Source: Loxodes magnus (Eukaryota; Ciliophora; Karyorelictea; Loxodida; Loxodidae). Taken from it: a stretch of 64,000 bases of DNA. Positions 12,603-23,777 of the stretch are shown in pieces. Location: positions 2,170,001 to 2,234,000 of the forward strand of contig CAMPDV010000004.1 of NCBI GenBank assembly GCA_946699065.1, given 5' to 3'. Each line of letters begins with the position of its first letter. Within the stretch, counting starts at the first letter, position 1. Below the pieces are notes generated by a model. The model did no database searches. It was given only the letters and a program-made list of their open reading frames with translations, and was not told the origin of the DNA. A program made the position numbers and the translations under genes.

Positions 12603-14327
12603 ATGAAAAGTTTTGCAAATATTGATTATAGCATTTTAAAAAACTTGGCTGAACTAGGAATATTATAAGAATACTCCTCTGCTTAACTCTAAAGTAATGA
12701 AAGTAGTTATTTCGAAAATAGATTAGATGAAAATTATTAAGTTAGATATATTTAAGGAGAATAAGTAGCTGTATAAATCCTTTAGGAGGAATCATAGATA
12801 AAAAAATGTTTAGATTGGATACTATTTTATGGTGTTCTTAATCATCCAAATATTCAAACTTTAAAAGGATTTTACTTTAATTAAAAATAACTATTTCTAA
12901 TATTTCAGCATCCGAACAGAGGTTCCTTAAAAAACTGCATAGACAAAATTAACGGATTTGAAAACACAGTAGAAAGAGAAAAGATAAAGCTTGATATATT
13001 AATTGGCATAGCGAAAGGTTTAGAGTTTCTACACTCTAAGTAGATAATTCATGGAAAGATTAATCCAAATAACATTCTACTAGATTCCTGCTATAATGCT
13101 ATCATAAGTTACTTTAACTTAACGTAAAATGTAATTGAGAATAATAAAAGAATACAACAGGAAGAAGGGAATTTCCTTTCAGAAAGTATTAATATTAAGG
13201 ATCAACTTACTGAAAAAATGGATATTGAATGCTTCGGCCACATTGCTCTCTTTTTATTTTCAGATAATTAAACTCAAACTAAGAGCTAAGATTAAAGGGT
13301 CAATAACTTACAATATCAATATAACTTTATATTTGATTGCATGAAACCCAACCCAAACGAAAGACCTTCAGTTAGTTAAATTTTAGATAAGTTATTAGAT
13401 ATAAAAAATAAGGGGAAAAATTAAAAAATGAAGGCTCAGTAAGTAGAGAATAGTATATTCATTAACTTTTGCTATGCGTAGCTTTTTGCTATATTTGTTT
13501 TGTGACTTCTAATAGGAACAAAAAGTTGCTTCGAAGAGGAAGATCAATTTAGAAAAGTAAGAGACTAAAAAATCCTCTGAAATTAAACACTAGAAAATGG
13601 CTTTCTAGAAAATGATTTAAATGTCAATTTAGTGTTTTTTGAACTTAACTGGGATAATCAATACTTATAAACTATCTACACTTCCATCGAAGTAAAGATA
13701 CAAAACTTATGAAAATCTGAACTCTACAAAAATTAGTCTATTCCTTAGTGGCTCCAGATATTTAAAAATAAGAATGAAAATTTCGAGTTGATGAAGTAAA
13801 ATTAAGAAATGTTAAATCAAGTAAATAAAAAAGTCTCAGAAGCAAGAAAAAAAATATATGACTACTATTAATAAGATTAATGTCTGTTTGATAGAAATAA
13901 ATAGGATTGCTTTGAAAAAAATAAATTTATTAAATTCTATACTTTATGATAAAAATTAACCAAATTATCCATTGAGTTACCATAAATATATGAAAATGAC
14001 ATATTGAAATGAGCAAGCAGTTTTAAAGATTCTTTTTATCGAGAAAATCAATATAAGACCACAATTTTTTAAAATATATCAGGATTTCCCATTATGTTTA
14101 ATAAATGAATGGTCCATAAAGACTAAAATAAAATCTTACAAGTTAACCGTTGCGTGGAGGTTTATACTTCTATTGGAGGTCCTATATTTTATGTAGAAAC
14201 AGGTCCTTTCTATTGAAGTAAATATTTAACACATGAAATAACGAAATACTGATTAAATAAAAATAGAGAAATCTTATAATTTTATTTCAACTTTGATGAG
14301 TTTTAGGAAAAAACAGATTAACTTTGA
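12603..14327 (+). CDS. Transmembrane pseudokinase
   Basis: 574 residues in one frame, ATG 12603 to TGA 14325-14327. Residues about 42-275 have a protein-kinase fold: LNHPNIQTLKGFYF, LFLIFQHPNRGSLKNCI, GIAKGLEFLHSKQIIHG, and a final NPNERPSVSQILDKLL. Catalytic residues are missing: the beta-3 Lys is Gln (VAVQIL), HRDLKPEN reads HGKINPNN, and DFG is replaced by YFN. It should bind partners rather than phosphorylate. A membrane helix at about 286-308 (FCYAQLFAIFVLWLLIG) separates the kinase-like domain from about 260 residues of unknown type, so the topology is the reverse of usual receptor kinases. Trp is coded by eight internal TGA and three TGG. Confidence 0.75.
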
Positions 14328-15470
14328 CTATTTCTTTTAGCTAACTTTTAAAATTGAGCTTTTTACTTAACGTTCTTAAATCAAATTTTTTTTAATTAAA
14401 TAATTCTGCAGAATTGAATAAAAATGCCTATAGAGCGAAAAATAAATCACAAAAATAGCAAAAACTGAATATAAAAATGGGATTGATATTTGCATAAATA
14501 TATGATCGAAACTTTTAATTAAACAACTTCAATGCAAAAAATTGTGTTTTTATCTTAAAAAGTAAATTTAATATCTATAGAATGTAATAAGAAAAGACTA
14601 CATAAGGATTTAGTTTAAAATTAAATGCATATAAATAATCATGAGAGTAGACATATTTATGAATAATTTAATTATCTAATTTCAACTAGAAAACTTAATC
14701 TGAAATTCAACTAAAAGGTTAAAAAGTTGATTAAAAGTAGCTATTATTATATAAAGTTACTAGCATCAAAATTAGTAAAAGTTTTCAATTGTAATTAAAT
14801 TTCAAAATATTTCAAACCTTAATAACGACTAATTTTTCTTAATTCTGCTACTTGTAAAAGATATAATTATTGCTTATTAGCATCTAAATGTAGTTAAAAT
14901 ATAATTAAAGGAAAATATAATCAAAGTTCTGATTAAAGAAACAAAGCTATTTAAATAATATGAAAAAGAATACCAAACATAACCTATCCTTTTATTTAAA
15001 GGGAGTTTTCATACCTTAAATTAAAATTGATGAAAAATTAAGATTAAAAGATAATATGGAAACATAAAAATCTTTTGAAAGTCTTAACTTTAATTGTAAT
15101 ATATCTTTTTTAGAATATATACACATAAGTAAATTTTTATTTCTGAGTACTTCGCTTAAAATAATAAATAGCTGATTTTAAACTCACATTAAAAATTTCG
15201 CTAATGCCTAAAAAAAGGTGTTCGGTAAAAAATAACAAAAATAAAAATATTTATGAATTAATTAATTAATTTACGTGGTTTCACCATTGATAGATTGACC
15301 ACAAATTGTCATGATTTTAGTTTAAAGAAAAAACTAAAAGTGTTCTCTTAACGACTATTATTTCTTGCAATGCAATCTCAAGACACTGTAATTTCCAAAT
15401 GGGAATATATTGTAAATTCTAATACTTGAATTTAGATTAAATAATCATATTTTTGGAAATTAGATACCAG
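14328..15470. other. AT-rich intergenic DNA
   Basis: Nothing coding is apparent on either strand. It holds runs of A and T, and near 15275 the first of two GTGG...CCAC repeats (listed separately). Confidence 0.5.
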
Positions 15471-15786
15471 AATAGTAAATCAAAAATAATGGAACTCCTC
15501 CATGTCTTTTCTTCTACTTTTGAATCTACATCTTGTTAGTTAACATGGAAAGGTAGAGATAAGATCTAAAACCAGGAACTTTTGACTAAGAGTCCACCTC
15601 CAGTTGAAACTTCTCTCTAGAGGTACCCCAAATAAATTAGGCATCTCCCATAAGGGCCCGTCCACCTTTATACGTGGCATCATCCAGATTGAAAGCCCTA
15701 CCAACAGTGGTTGTCGTCCATATTTAATATATTATAATAATAATAATAATTTATTATAGTGGATTCACCTTTATTTGGTTAACCAC
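15275..15786. repeat. Pair of 28-bp GTGG...ACCAC direct repeats
   Basis: Positions 15275-15302 and 15759-15786 are related 28-mers (21 of 28 identical), each starting GTGG, containing TTCACC and ending ACCAC. Each could fold on its own ends. They bracket about 450 bp that includes a GC-richer SINE-like segment, so they may be ends or insertion scars of a small non-coding element. I recognise no known transposon family. Confidence 0.35.
15480..15735 (-). repeat. Diverged SINE-like element
   Basis: A GC-richer non-coding segment related to the copies at 29.7 and 39.2 kb: it shares the order of blocks around GTGGCATCA, a GGGCCCGTCC-like block and the AT-rich lead beside the element start. The conserved 3' hairpin of the family is not found, so this copy is partial or old. 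Confidence 0.45.
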
Positions 15787-15849
15787 TTCTTAGTTTGTTA
15801 GTTTATTCATTAAAAATAAGATTTCACTTCAAATTTGCTTAGATCTTTA

Positions 15850-16500
15850 CTGTCATGTTTCTTGATAATTTAAGATTATTTTCTTTGATTTTTTCCAATA
15901 TGTCAATCTCAATCATTTTCTATTGAAATCATTTACTGCCTTTTAGATATAAGCAGCTTCTTTGTTTAGTGGAATAATTTATTCAAGATAGAGGAAACTT
16001 CACTTGTGCAGTGTATTCCAAATATATTAAACCATTAATTTATATTAATCTCTTTTATTTTATTAAAATTGGTAGCAATTTCTTACTTTTTGTTCTGAAC
16101 GTTTGCAATATCAGCATATCATTATTTTCCTAAAGGGAATATATTTTGATACAGGTTGCTATTCTATTTCCATTGGATCATTTTGTATTTAGGATTGTTC
16201 TGGTTTACATTTTTTGAGTTTTAAATTTCTCTTTCTATTTGTTCTGTCTGTAAAATTCTACTCTAAATTTGTTGTAAATACGGATTTAGAGCTAATTCCT
16301 ATCATAGTGCTGAATTTTCCGATTTAGAATTTCCATAGAGTTTAATAAATAATTAGTTCGTTGATAAAGATCTTAAACAGCATTTACTAATTCTTAATTC
16401 TCTAGCTAAAGAAGGTAGAGATCATTGGCTACATCCTACTAAGCGTTATTAGTCTTTGTTGGTGAATTTAGTTATTTCTTAGTTGCCATTTTATAAGATA
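15850..16500 (-). mobile_element. Fossil of a coiled-coil/zinc-knuckle retroelement ORF
   Basis: On the minus strand a coiled-coil-like stretch is followed by a CCHC-like knuckle (ICWYCKRSEQ) and the same Cys-proximal tail (FQQNKRD) seen in the copy at 44 kb. It looks broken in more than one place and is old. No reverse transcriptase is seen nearby. Confidence 0.5.
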
Positions 16501-16504
16501 TTAA

Positions 16505-17400
16505 TAAAAATAACTGAATTATTATAAAAAGGAGCAAGTATACAAAATTCTTGCTTATATATCTTTAATAAAGCTATGCAAAATACATGAATTAGTAACT
16601 ACAGTATAAATCAAAGCTAATAAGCATGTTTTTCAGAATTCCTAAGTATAAAAGATGGTTTAATATTGAAAAATGATAAAATGCTCAAAAATCTAAAATT
16701 TTATAATTATATTTTTGATAGTAGTAGAGTAAATAATTTTTGCTCTACTAAATTAAAAAAATCAAAGTACGACTAAAAAACTAAGCATATTGCTTCATTG
16801 TTCACAGCTTTAAAAGGATAGAATTTATTCTATTTCCAACAAAGATAAATATTTTTAACCTTTCATTATTTATTTTTATCTCTTATAGATAATACCTAAA
16901 GTTTACATTTATCATAAAAATAGAATATGTCTAATCTTAGATCAATTATTTTTCATTTAAGATACTCATTTTTAGTTTTTAATTATTATCTTTTTGTTTT
17001 TCTATACAACCTTTAAAAAGAATTACCACCAAATTTTTATATTTTCAATCTCGATTCTTTTAGATTGTATTATTCTATTTGAGTTTATGTTATCAATAAT
17101 TTTCTTTTAAGATTTTATATTAAATTAAGCCAAGTAAACATTATTTTTGCTCTGATATCTAATTTTTCCATTTTAATGTGATCTAGTAAAAAGAATTAGA
17201 TAATCATTTTTTTTCCAAGCATGACTTTTAGTATATCTTACTAAAATTGAGCCTTAATATTCTGCTATTTTCCCTTTTTCTAATATTTGTATTATAATAC
17301 GATATATCAGCTTATCTCCTATCAAATTTCCTTGTATTTTTTAAGGCTAAAACACTTTCTTAATAAATTTATTTAGCCTTTTAAATTACCTGTAAGGTCG
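16505..17400. other. AT-rich DNA, no gene seen
   Basis: High-AT sequence with poly-A/T runs between two fossil elements. I see no domain, RNA gene or convincing frame. Confidence 0.45.
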
Positions 17401-17419
17401 CATTAGTGTCTAATAAATT

Positions 17420-18150
17420 CATAATTTCTATTTAAACTCATAACGCAAATTAAATATTCAGAAAATAACTTAGAAAAAATTATGTTGAACTTGAGAAAAA
17501 TATCATTTCCCACTTCGTAAAAAGAACAAACAGAGTTGCAGAACTTAGAAGAAACTAAAAAGTGACAGAAAATGACCCATGAAGCAATAACGCCTACCTT
17601 TGAGGAGAAACTGAGGAAATAGACGAAGTCCTCCTTATACCAAGAATTCGCAGAATTCAATGCTTCATGGAACAATTCATTAAGGTGATGATGAACCTAC
17701 AGGAGAGATTAAGAAACTACGAAAGGAAAATATTAAGTTGATGGAGTAAATCTAACACGGACTTTAAGATACAATTGATTTTTGAAAGGCTTATTAGGAG
17801 AGAGAGATTGAAGCTCTATGAAAATATAAGCAAGAGCAAAACGCTAAACCAAATCTTAGATACAGAAGATAAATAGTTAAAAAACATATCTTGAAATTAA
17901 AATCTCGAGCCAACAACAAATCGAGTAAAGGAAAAGGAATTTAACTAAAACAGCAAAGTGGAGATTGAGGAAATAGGACGAAAAAGAAATATGTAAGAAC
18001 AGCGAGGCAGACTAAATTTAGAAAGAAATGCTTTTTCTGTTGATAACTAGGTCATTTGTACAAGTAGTGCAAGAAATTTTATTATTTAAAGGAAAAATAC
18101 TGAATCAAGAAAAAAAGAAAATGAAATGTTATTCAGCAATTGGGTAAAAT
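17420..18150 (+). mobile_element. Fossil of a coiled-coil/zinc-knuckle retroelement ORF
   Basis: Related to the element at 44 kb: it has the TPTFEEKLRKQTK-like block matching TPTSSEKPRKQMK there, then a charged coiled coil, and ends with a good CCHC knuckle (CFFCWQLGHLYKQC) and the KYWIKKK tail. Broken, with at least a couple of breaks; moderately old. Only the nucleic-acid-binding ORF is present. Confidence 0.6.
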
Positions 18151-18154
18151 GATT

Positions 18155-19160
18155 TTAGAAGAAAATGAAATCAAGATACACTGAGGTTATTTTAGCAATA
18201 CCTATAGGAAGAAGACAACTAAATTAAATAAATGGAGAAGAAATTAAACTTAAAAACTTATTTTAAGCGACAGTTGTGAAATCGGCTGCTAAGCAATTTT
18301 AAGCAAATAAATAAATATTCGGATAGTAATGTTCAATTACTTAATTAAATTTAATTACTTTACTTGGAAGATAAAAATTTATATCTTTTAACATTAATAG
18401 AGATAGCTTTTTTGAGATTTTAGTTCTTGATGAGTTTAGTTATCAATCTAAAATTTAACTATTTTAAATTTTATTTTCACTTTTTAAACTTTTTATAATA
18501 ATTAAAAAATAATTTTTATTGGATATTTTTCTTGTCTTCAGTATATTTAATATATTCTTATAGAGCAATCAATATTTTTTGTTTATATTAGAAAAAATAA
18601 ATCTGGCTTCTGATTAAATAAGACTAAAAAGTGAATATTTAGTTATATGATAAGCCTTTTAATATAAAATAATAAAGCCATCTTAATTGATCCATTTAGA
18701 AGCTAGAACTTTTTTTATTTATTAGTAGAGTAAATTTAAAAATTCCTTGCATTTCTCAATTTCGAATTAAAATTATACTTTTATTACTCCTATAGAATCA
18801 ATCTAAAAAAACATTTTCCTTTTTCTTTCAATAGATGGACTGATTTCTGAGTTTTTCAATTAGGAAGCTACGTTAAACATTTTAAATATTTGTAATTCGT
18901 AAGTTAATCTTTAACTATATTCAAATATGTTTGAAGCTAAGATAAAATTAGCAAAAGATGTTATTTAGTTCCTTAAGTGTAAAAGATAAATTACTTAATC
19001 TTCTTCCATTTTTTACTATATATGCTTAATAAGAAATGAAATACAATGTTTTTAAGGAGAATCTTTCAAAATTATGTCCGTTTTTGTTTTTATAATATCA
19101 GGAATTATATAAATTTAAGAACCATATAACTAATAACTATAACTTAATTTAAATCCTTTT
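18155..19160. other. AT-rich DNA, no gene seen
   Basis: About 1 kb of high-AT sequence with no supported coding frame, RNA gene or repeat. Confidence 0.45.
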
Positions 19161-19164
19161 CTAG

Positions 19165-19440
19165 TGAAATAGTATTAGGAGAAATGGTACAAGGACCCAA
19201 ACTCCAAATTATTATTTTGGTTATCACGCCCTTTGGGTATTTTCGCGTGGTGGCCTACCTATTTAATTATCCTGTTGAGATGAAGTTGCGATAAAGACGG
19301 TTGGAGTCTAATTTTTTGCAATGTTTGCATTGGATTGCAGAGTCGATGGTGATTTGGCATTGCCATATGATTAGATGAAGAAGTCCAATCATCAAACATA
19401 ATTTCTGGAAGTCCAAAATCACAAGCTATTGAGCATACTT
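19165..19440. repeat. GC-richer non-coding island
   Basis: This stretch is clearly less AT-rich than its surroundings (blocks GGTTATCACGCCC, CGCGTGGTGGCC, GATTGCAGAGTCG). It shares the general make-up of the SINE-like elements but I could not align it to them or find their 3' hairpin. Possibly another short-repeat family or a structured RNA. Confidence 0.35.
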
Positions 19441-19444
19441 AATT

Positions 19445-20010
19445 TCTCGTTAATTTAATTAAAAAATTTGATAAATTGAATAAATTAATAAAATAATAAT
19501 TTTAATTTTTAGGATATTTACTTAATTTATTTTTTACATACTATCTATTAAGTTTTTGCATTTAAAGAATAAAATATAAAGTTTCTATTTTACAAGCTTT
19601 AAATATTTTTGGAGTCATACAATTAGTATACCTATTATTTCACTTTTTCAGAATATTTTAACTTTAGTCAAGTTTATTTTTTAAAAGTATTTATTACATT
19701 TTTTTAATATTTTTGCTTATTAAAATTATTTTTAAAGTTAACTAAGAATTAAAAAATTTTAAAGAGAAATTAAAAAAAGTTGAAGAATTTATATTTTTGA
19801 ATCAAAAATATAATTATTAAAATAAAATAAGCTAATTTATTCTATTTGAGATTTAAAGTTCTTCTGTTAGCAAATAAAATCATAAACTTTCGTTAAAATT
19901 TAGATTTTTTCTTCAAAGTTAATTAAAAATGCCGAAATTTATTTAAATATTTAATAGAGATCATACAATTTAGCTAATTTTTTAATCTTAAATTATAGGG
20001 ATTTTACCTA
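19445..20010. other. AT-rich DNA, no gene seen
   Basis: Very AT-rich with long A and T runs; nothing supported. Confidence 0.45.
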
Positions 20011-20220
20011 TCATTAAGACTCATCATTGCTTAAAGTTTAAATTTGACTTAAGTATTGTTTCATTTCCAATCTTCTTCTGAATCTTCTTCTTGAATACTT
20101 ATCTTCCAGTATTCTGTTCACTCTTTTTAATTTAAGGTATCTTGCTTCAATCGATTTCGATTCCAAGCATATTCGAATTTTTTCTTTTATGAGCTAATGC
20201 GATGTCCTTCGTGAGCTCAT
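20011..20220 (-). CDS. Small basic helical ORF, unknown (69 aa)
   Basis: Minus-strand ATG 20220 to TGA 20011-20013. The peptide is Arg/Lys/Glu-rich (ARYLKLKRVNRILEDKY) and looks like a single amphipathic helix. Codon choice is less AT-biased than the surrounding DNA. It may be a small gene or a remnant of a retroelement ORF, given the element copies beside it. Confidence 0.35.
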
Positions 20221-20254
20221 TTCCTATGTACGATTTATTTCTGTATAATAAAAA

Positions 20255-20560
20255 ACTAAGATTATAGAGCACATAGCCCTACGATAGCGCGCAGCTCTTT
20301 AAGTTTAAAAAATTTATAACATTGCATTATTTCCTGTGCTAGCATCCCTTGAAAATTCTTGTCTCTTATAGGGCCATTGTCGGAGTGGTTCCTTAAAGAG
20401 ACTTTAATCTCAGGTATCGTTCAAAATATCGTTTCTTGATGCCTCGATCTTGACATCCTTGGCTCCTGCCAAGATTCTTGTTCAGGTATTCACACGGGGT
20501 ACTTCCTGGTACCAGACTTTCTATCAATCACAATGGTAGAATTTCTCCTTTCTATTTAAA
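20255..20560 (-). repeat. SINE-like element, subfamily A
   Basis: Non-coding, about 300 bp, sense on the minus strand. Its 3' end carries the family hairpin (20266-20298, AGAGC...GCTCT stem) followed by an AT tail. The body shares GGTACCAGGAA, GATCGAGGCATCAA and GGCCCTATA blocks with the copy at 42.2 kb, so these two form one subfamily. Confidence 0.6.
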
Positions 20561-20639
20561 ATCAATATATCATAAACCTTCGGGAGTAAAAAATAGAGTA
20601 GAACATTCGTCATTCTAGAATTAAAAAAGAAAAGCAAGA

Positions 20640-21350
20640 AAGCAAGCGACTAATCGAGAGTTTAGCTCATCTTCAGAGGAAAAAGTAATGGTTGGTCTTA
20701 TTGAATATGTTAATCCTGGAAATAAAAATAACAAATTACTCTAAAATTAAATTGAACAAATGAAAGTATATATTGCACAATATGAAGAAACTTTTTTTAA
20801 TCAAGGAGAAAAAATCCGGGAGCTAATGAACTGCAAAGAAAATCAAGAAAAAGAATTGTTAATTCTTAAAAGTTAACTGATAAAAAACAGTTTAGTAACA
20901 GAAAATTAACATTAAGAAATAACTTAATCCAATTAAAAATAATAACAAAGAATGATTATAAAATAAGATTGACATTAACAAAACATTATTAAGCAAAATA
21001 AAGTTAAGAACAAATTGATTCAAACTTAAACAAAAGAAGTAAGATGTTAGAAAGAAGGATTTATCCAAAGAATAAATTTGAGAAGCAATATAAAAATTGT
21101 TGGTACTGTTAAAGTAAATTAATATCTACTAAGATTTTGCAAAGAATGAAGGTTACTCAAGTACAATGAAAAACTAAGAACCTGAAGAAATTTAAATAAA
21201 CTTTGAATTACTGAACGAGTCGTTTATAAATAAAATTTACTCATAAGAAACTAAGAGATTTCTTGTGATAGTCACCCATTTATTAAAAAGATCATGGAAT
21301 ACAACCTCGAAAAAAAAATAGTCCGTTGATACCTGGTTGAAAGTTCAGGT
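20640..21350 (+). mobile_element. Fossil of a coiled-coil/zinc-knuckle retroelement ORF
   Basis: A coiled-coil stretch (IEQMKVYIAQYEETF) is followed by a degenerate knuckle (NCWYCQSK) as in its relatives. It looks broken, old, and lacks any polymerase part. It sits head to head with the next fossil. Confidence 0.45.
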
Positions 21351-21439
21351 ATGCAAATCTTTATTTTACATTTAGTTAAGTAATAATAATAATAGACCTT
21401 ATGGAGTACAGTATAGATTATTTATGGATTTTCATAACT

Positions 21440-21880
21440 TAAAGCTTTCAAGTTTTTATTTTTATTAGAATTTTCAGCAATATCTTGAAATGCTACCATA
21501 TTTCCTGCAACATCAGCATTACTTTCTATTCTTTATTATCGGAACTTTTACTGATTAAGGATTTTGCTTCACATCCATGGAATCATCTGTTGTTGTATTT
21601 TTTAGAAATAAACTTTCAGCCAATTCTGCTAATTGATTGAATTTTTATTCTATTTGTTCAATTCTCAGATTGACTGGTTGGAAATTTTCATTTTTAAGTA
21701 TTTATGTGTTAGACATTAGGTACGCAGTTTTTCCTTCAAGTTCTTATTCGTTTCTTAAAAGTTTAAAATTCTCTATTACATTACTTTAAGTTCTTAGAGT
21801 ATTTTGCTAATCATAATTTGATTGGGATGGATTCTGTTCAGAAGAAATTTTTGCAAGAAAATTAGATTTTTTTTAATATA
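21440..21880 (-). mobile_element. Fossil of a coiled-coil/zinc-knuckle retroelement ORF
   Basis: Minus strand: a short coiled coil (RIEQIEQKFNQLAELAE), a DDSMDVKQ block equivalent to DPMDIEG in the 45.9 kb copy, and a knuckle-like CWCCRKYGSISRYC. Partial and old, lacking the N-terminal third. Confidence 0.5.
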
Positions 21881-21884
21881 ATTA

Positions 21885-23155
21885 TATTTTATGAAATCAA
21901 AAAACTCAACAGTGAAATAAGTTAATCTAACTTATAAACTGTAAAAGAAGTCATATCAATAAAAGTTACTAGAAATTAAAAAAATTTGAAATTTTTATCT
22001 ATTTTATTTGTTTATTAAATTAAATTAAATAATGTTCACCTTTCAGCTTAATAAAATAATTTTTATGATATCACTCTCATTCTAAAACTCTTAGGTCTTC
22101 ATTATTGTTTTGATTTGATTTTTTTAGTTTAGTTTCTCTTCTTCTTGTATCTTTGTTCATTCTAAAAATAATCATTTTAAGTCTTCTTTATTCAAATATT
22201 ACTAATAGATTATTTTTCCCTCAATCATTCTTAAAATCAAGTTATTTGTTAATTTTTTTGTTTATAAATAATAAAATATTTTATTATCTTTTATTCCTGA
22301 TTTATTTTCCAAGCATTGATTAAAATTTACTTATAATTATTAATTTAATTGACTTTAATATTATACAAAATGCTAAAATAATTTTTTATATCTAATCTAA
22401 GATAAAAAAAGTTAAATTTTTTTCTATTTTTATTGAAATATTTTAAATATAAATATCTCTATTTTTTATTTTTTACTCCTATCATATTAGTATAGAAATA
22501 GAATTAATATCTATTGTATTTTAAACTTCCATTTTTTTTTTAATTATTGTTTTGCTTATTTTTGCCTTTTAACAAACATCATTAGCAAGTTTTATGGAAT
22601 AAAGTTTTAAAATTTAAACTTGTAAGAAAAGTTAAATTTTACATAAGCTATATTTAGTTTAATGGCTCTTTAGAGTAGATATTTCTAAAAAATATTGGAA
22701 AAAAATTTAAAAGAGTTAGTTAGTAAATCATAGTTTGGTATAGAAATAAATATGTAATGAAATTGTTTAGAGTGATTTCGTTATGAAATATCGAATTTAA
22801 ATAAGAAAAGAAAATTCAATTAAATTAAATTTATATTTAAAAAAGCTTAAAATTTAAGTTTAGATTTAAAGCTTTGATTCCTAGAAATTTTCCAAATCCA
22901 TTTTTATTAGCTTTTAGCATTATTTTGAATGAATCTTAGAAAAAATTCTGATTCAGTAAAATTTAAATAAATTACAAAGAATTTAATGATCTAGAGTTTA
23001 GAATGTGAAATTATGTGGAAGTTTAATATAGTTAGGATTTTTTTTAACTTCATAAAACCTATTCTGATAAAGTAAAAATGATGATTATTTTCAAAGATAA
23101 TAAATAAATATATTATTTACTTATTTTTTATGATATCTGTATGATTTATTTTAGC
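21885..23155. other. AT-rich DNA, no gene seen
   Basis: About 1.3 kb with long T runs; no domain or RNA gene seen. Confidence 0.45.
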
Positions 23156-23157
23156 AA

Positions 23158-23625
23158 TCAATGAAACATCCTCAATTAAGTTAAGTTTAGAGAAAAGAAG
23201 CAACTGTTTTTCTGTTATAATTTTTTTGAATAAGTTATTAACTTAATTATGTCGTTTCTAAACTCGGTTATTCGGTTGTATGAAAAAAGTTTTCTATCAA
23301 ACTCTGAAAGATTGTAGATTTGCTCATTCTGATTTTTTAAATTTTTTTTAAAATTTTTACATTATTTAATTATCAAATCCGATAATTGTTGAAATATCTT
23401 AATCTTCTTGTACTTGTTTGCCTTTATATAAAAAAAGATTCCTGTAACTATTGTTTTTTCTAAATTTGACCTATCTCATATTTTTTCTCTTGTTAATTTT
23501 TCGATTCTTTTTTCTTCTTTTTCCATTTGGATTTTTATAAGATAATTTAAATAGCACTCATTTTCATTTAAATGGTCAACAAAAAAAATTTTTTCTTTAT
23601 TTTTGCTTTTTTTAATTTATTCCAT
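23158..23625 (-). CDS. Unknown charged protein (155 aa)
   Basis: A clean minus-strand frame from ATG 23625 to TGA 23158-23160. The protein is Lys/Glu/Ile-rich and helical (EKEEKRIEKLTREKIWDRSN, FDRKLFSYNRITEFRNDIIK), with one internal TGA as Trp. It has no Cys pattern, signal peptide or membrane helix. It is divergent from the RING gene (153 bases between starts), so the two could share a promoter region. No family recognised. Confidence 0.6.
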
Positions 23626-23777
23626 TTCTGACTATCTTTTTAACGTTAATGCAGATAGCTTTTCCTTTAAAATAATTTGATAATGTTCTTAAGGTTATAT
23701 GTAGATTAGATTTATTTAAATAGGAATATTTAAGTAAGCTTAAATTAATTTTAATTCCATCTTTAATTATAATAAAG

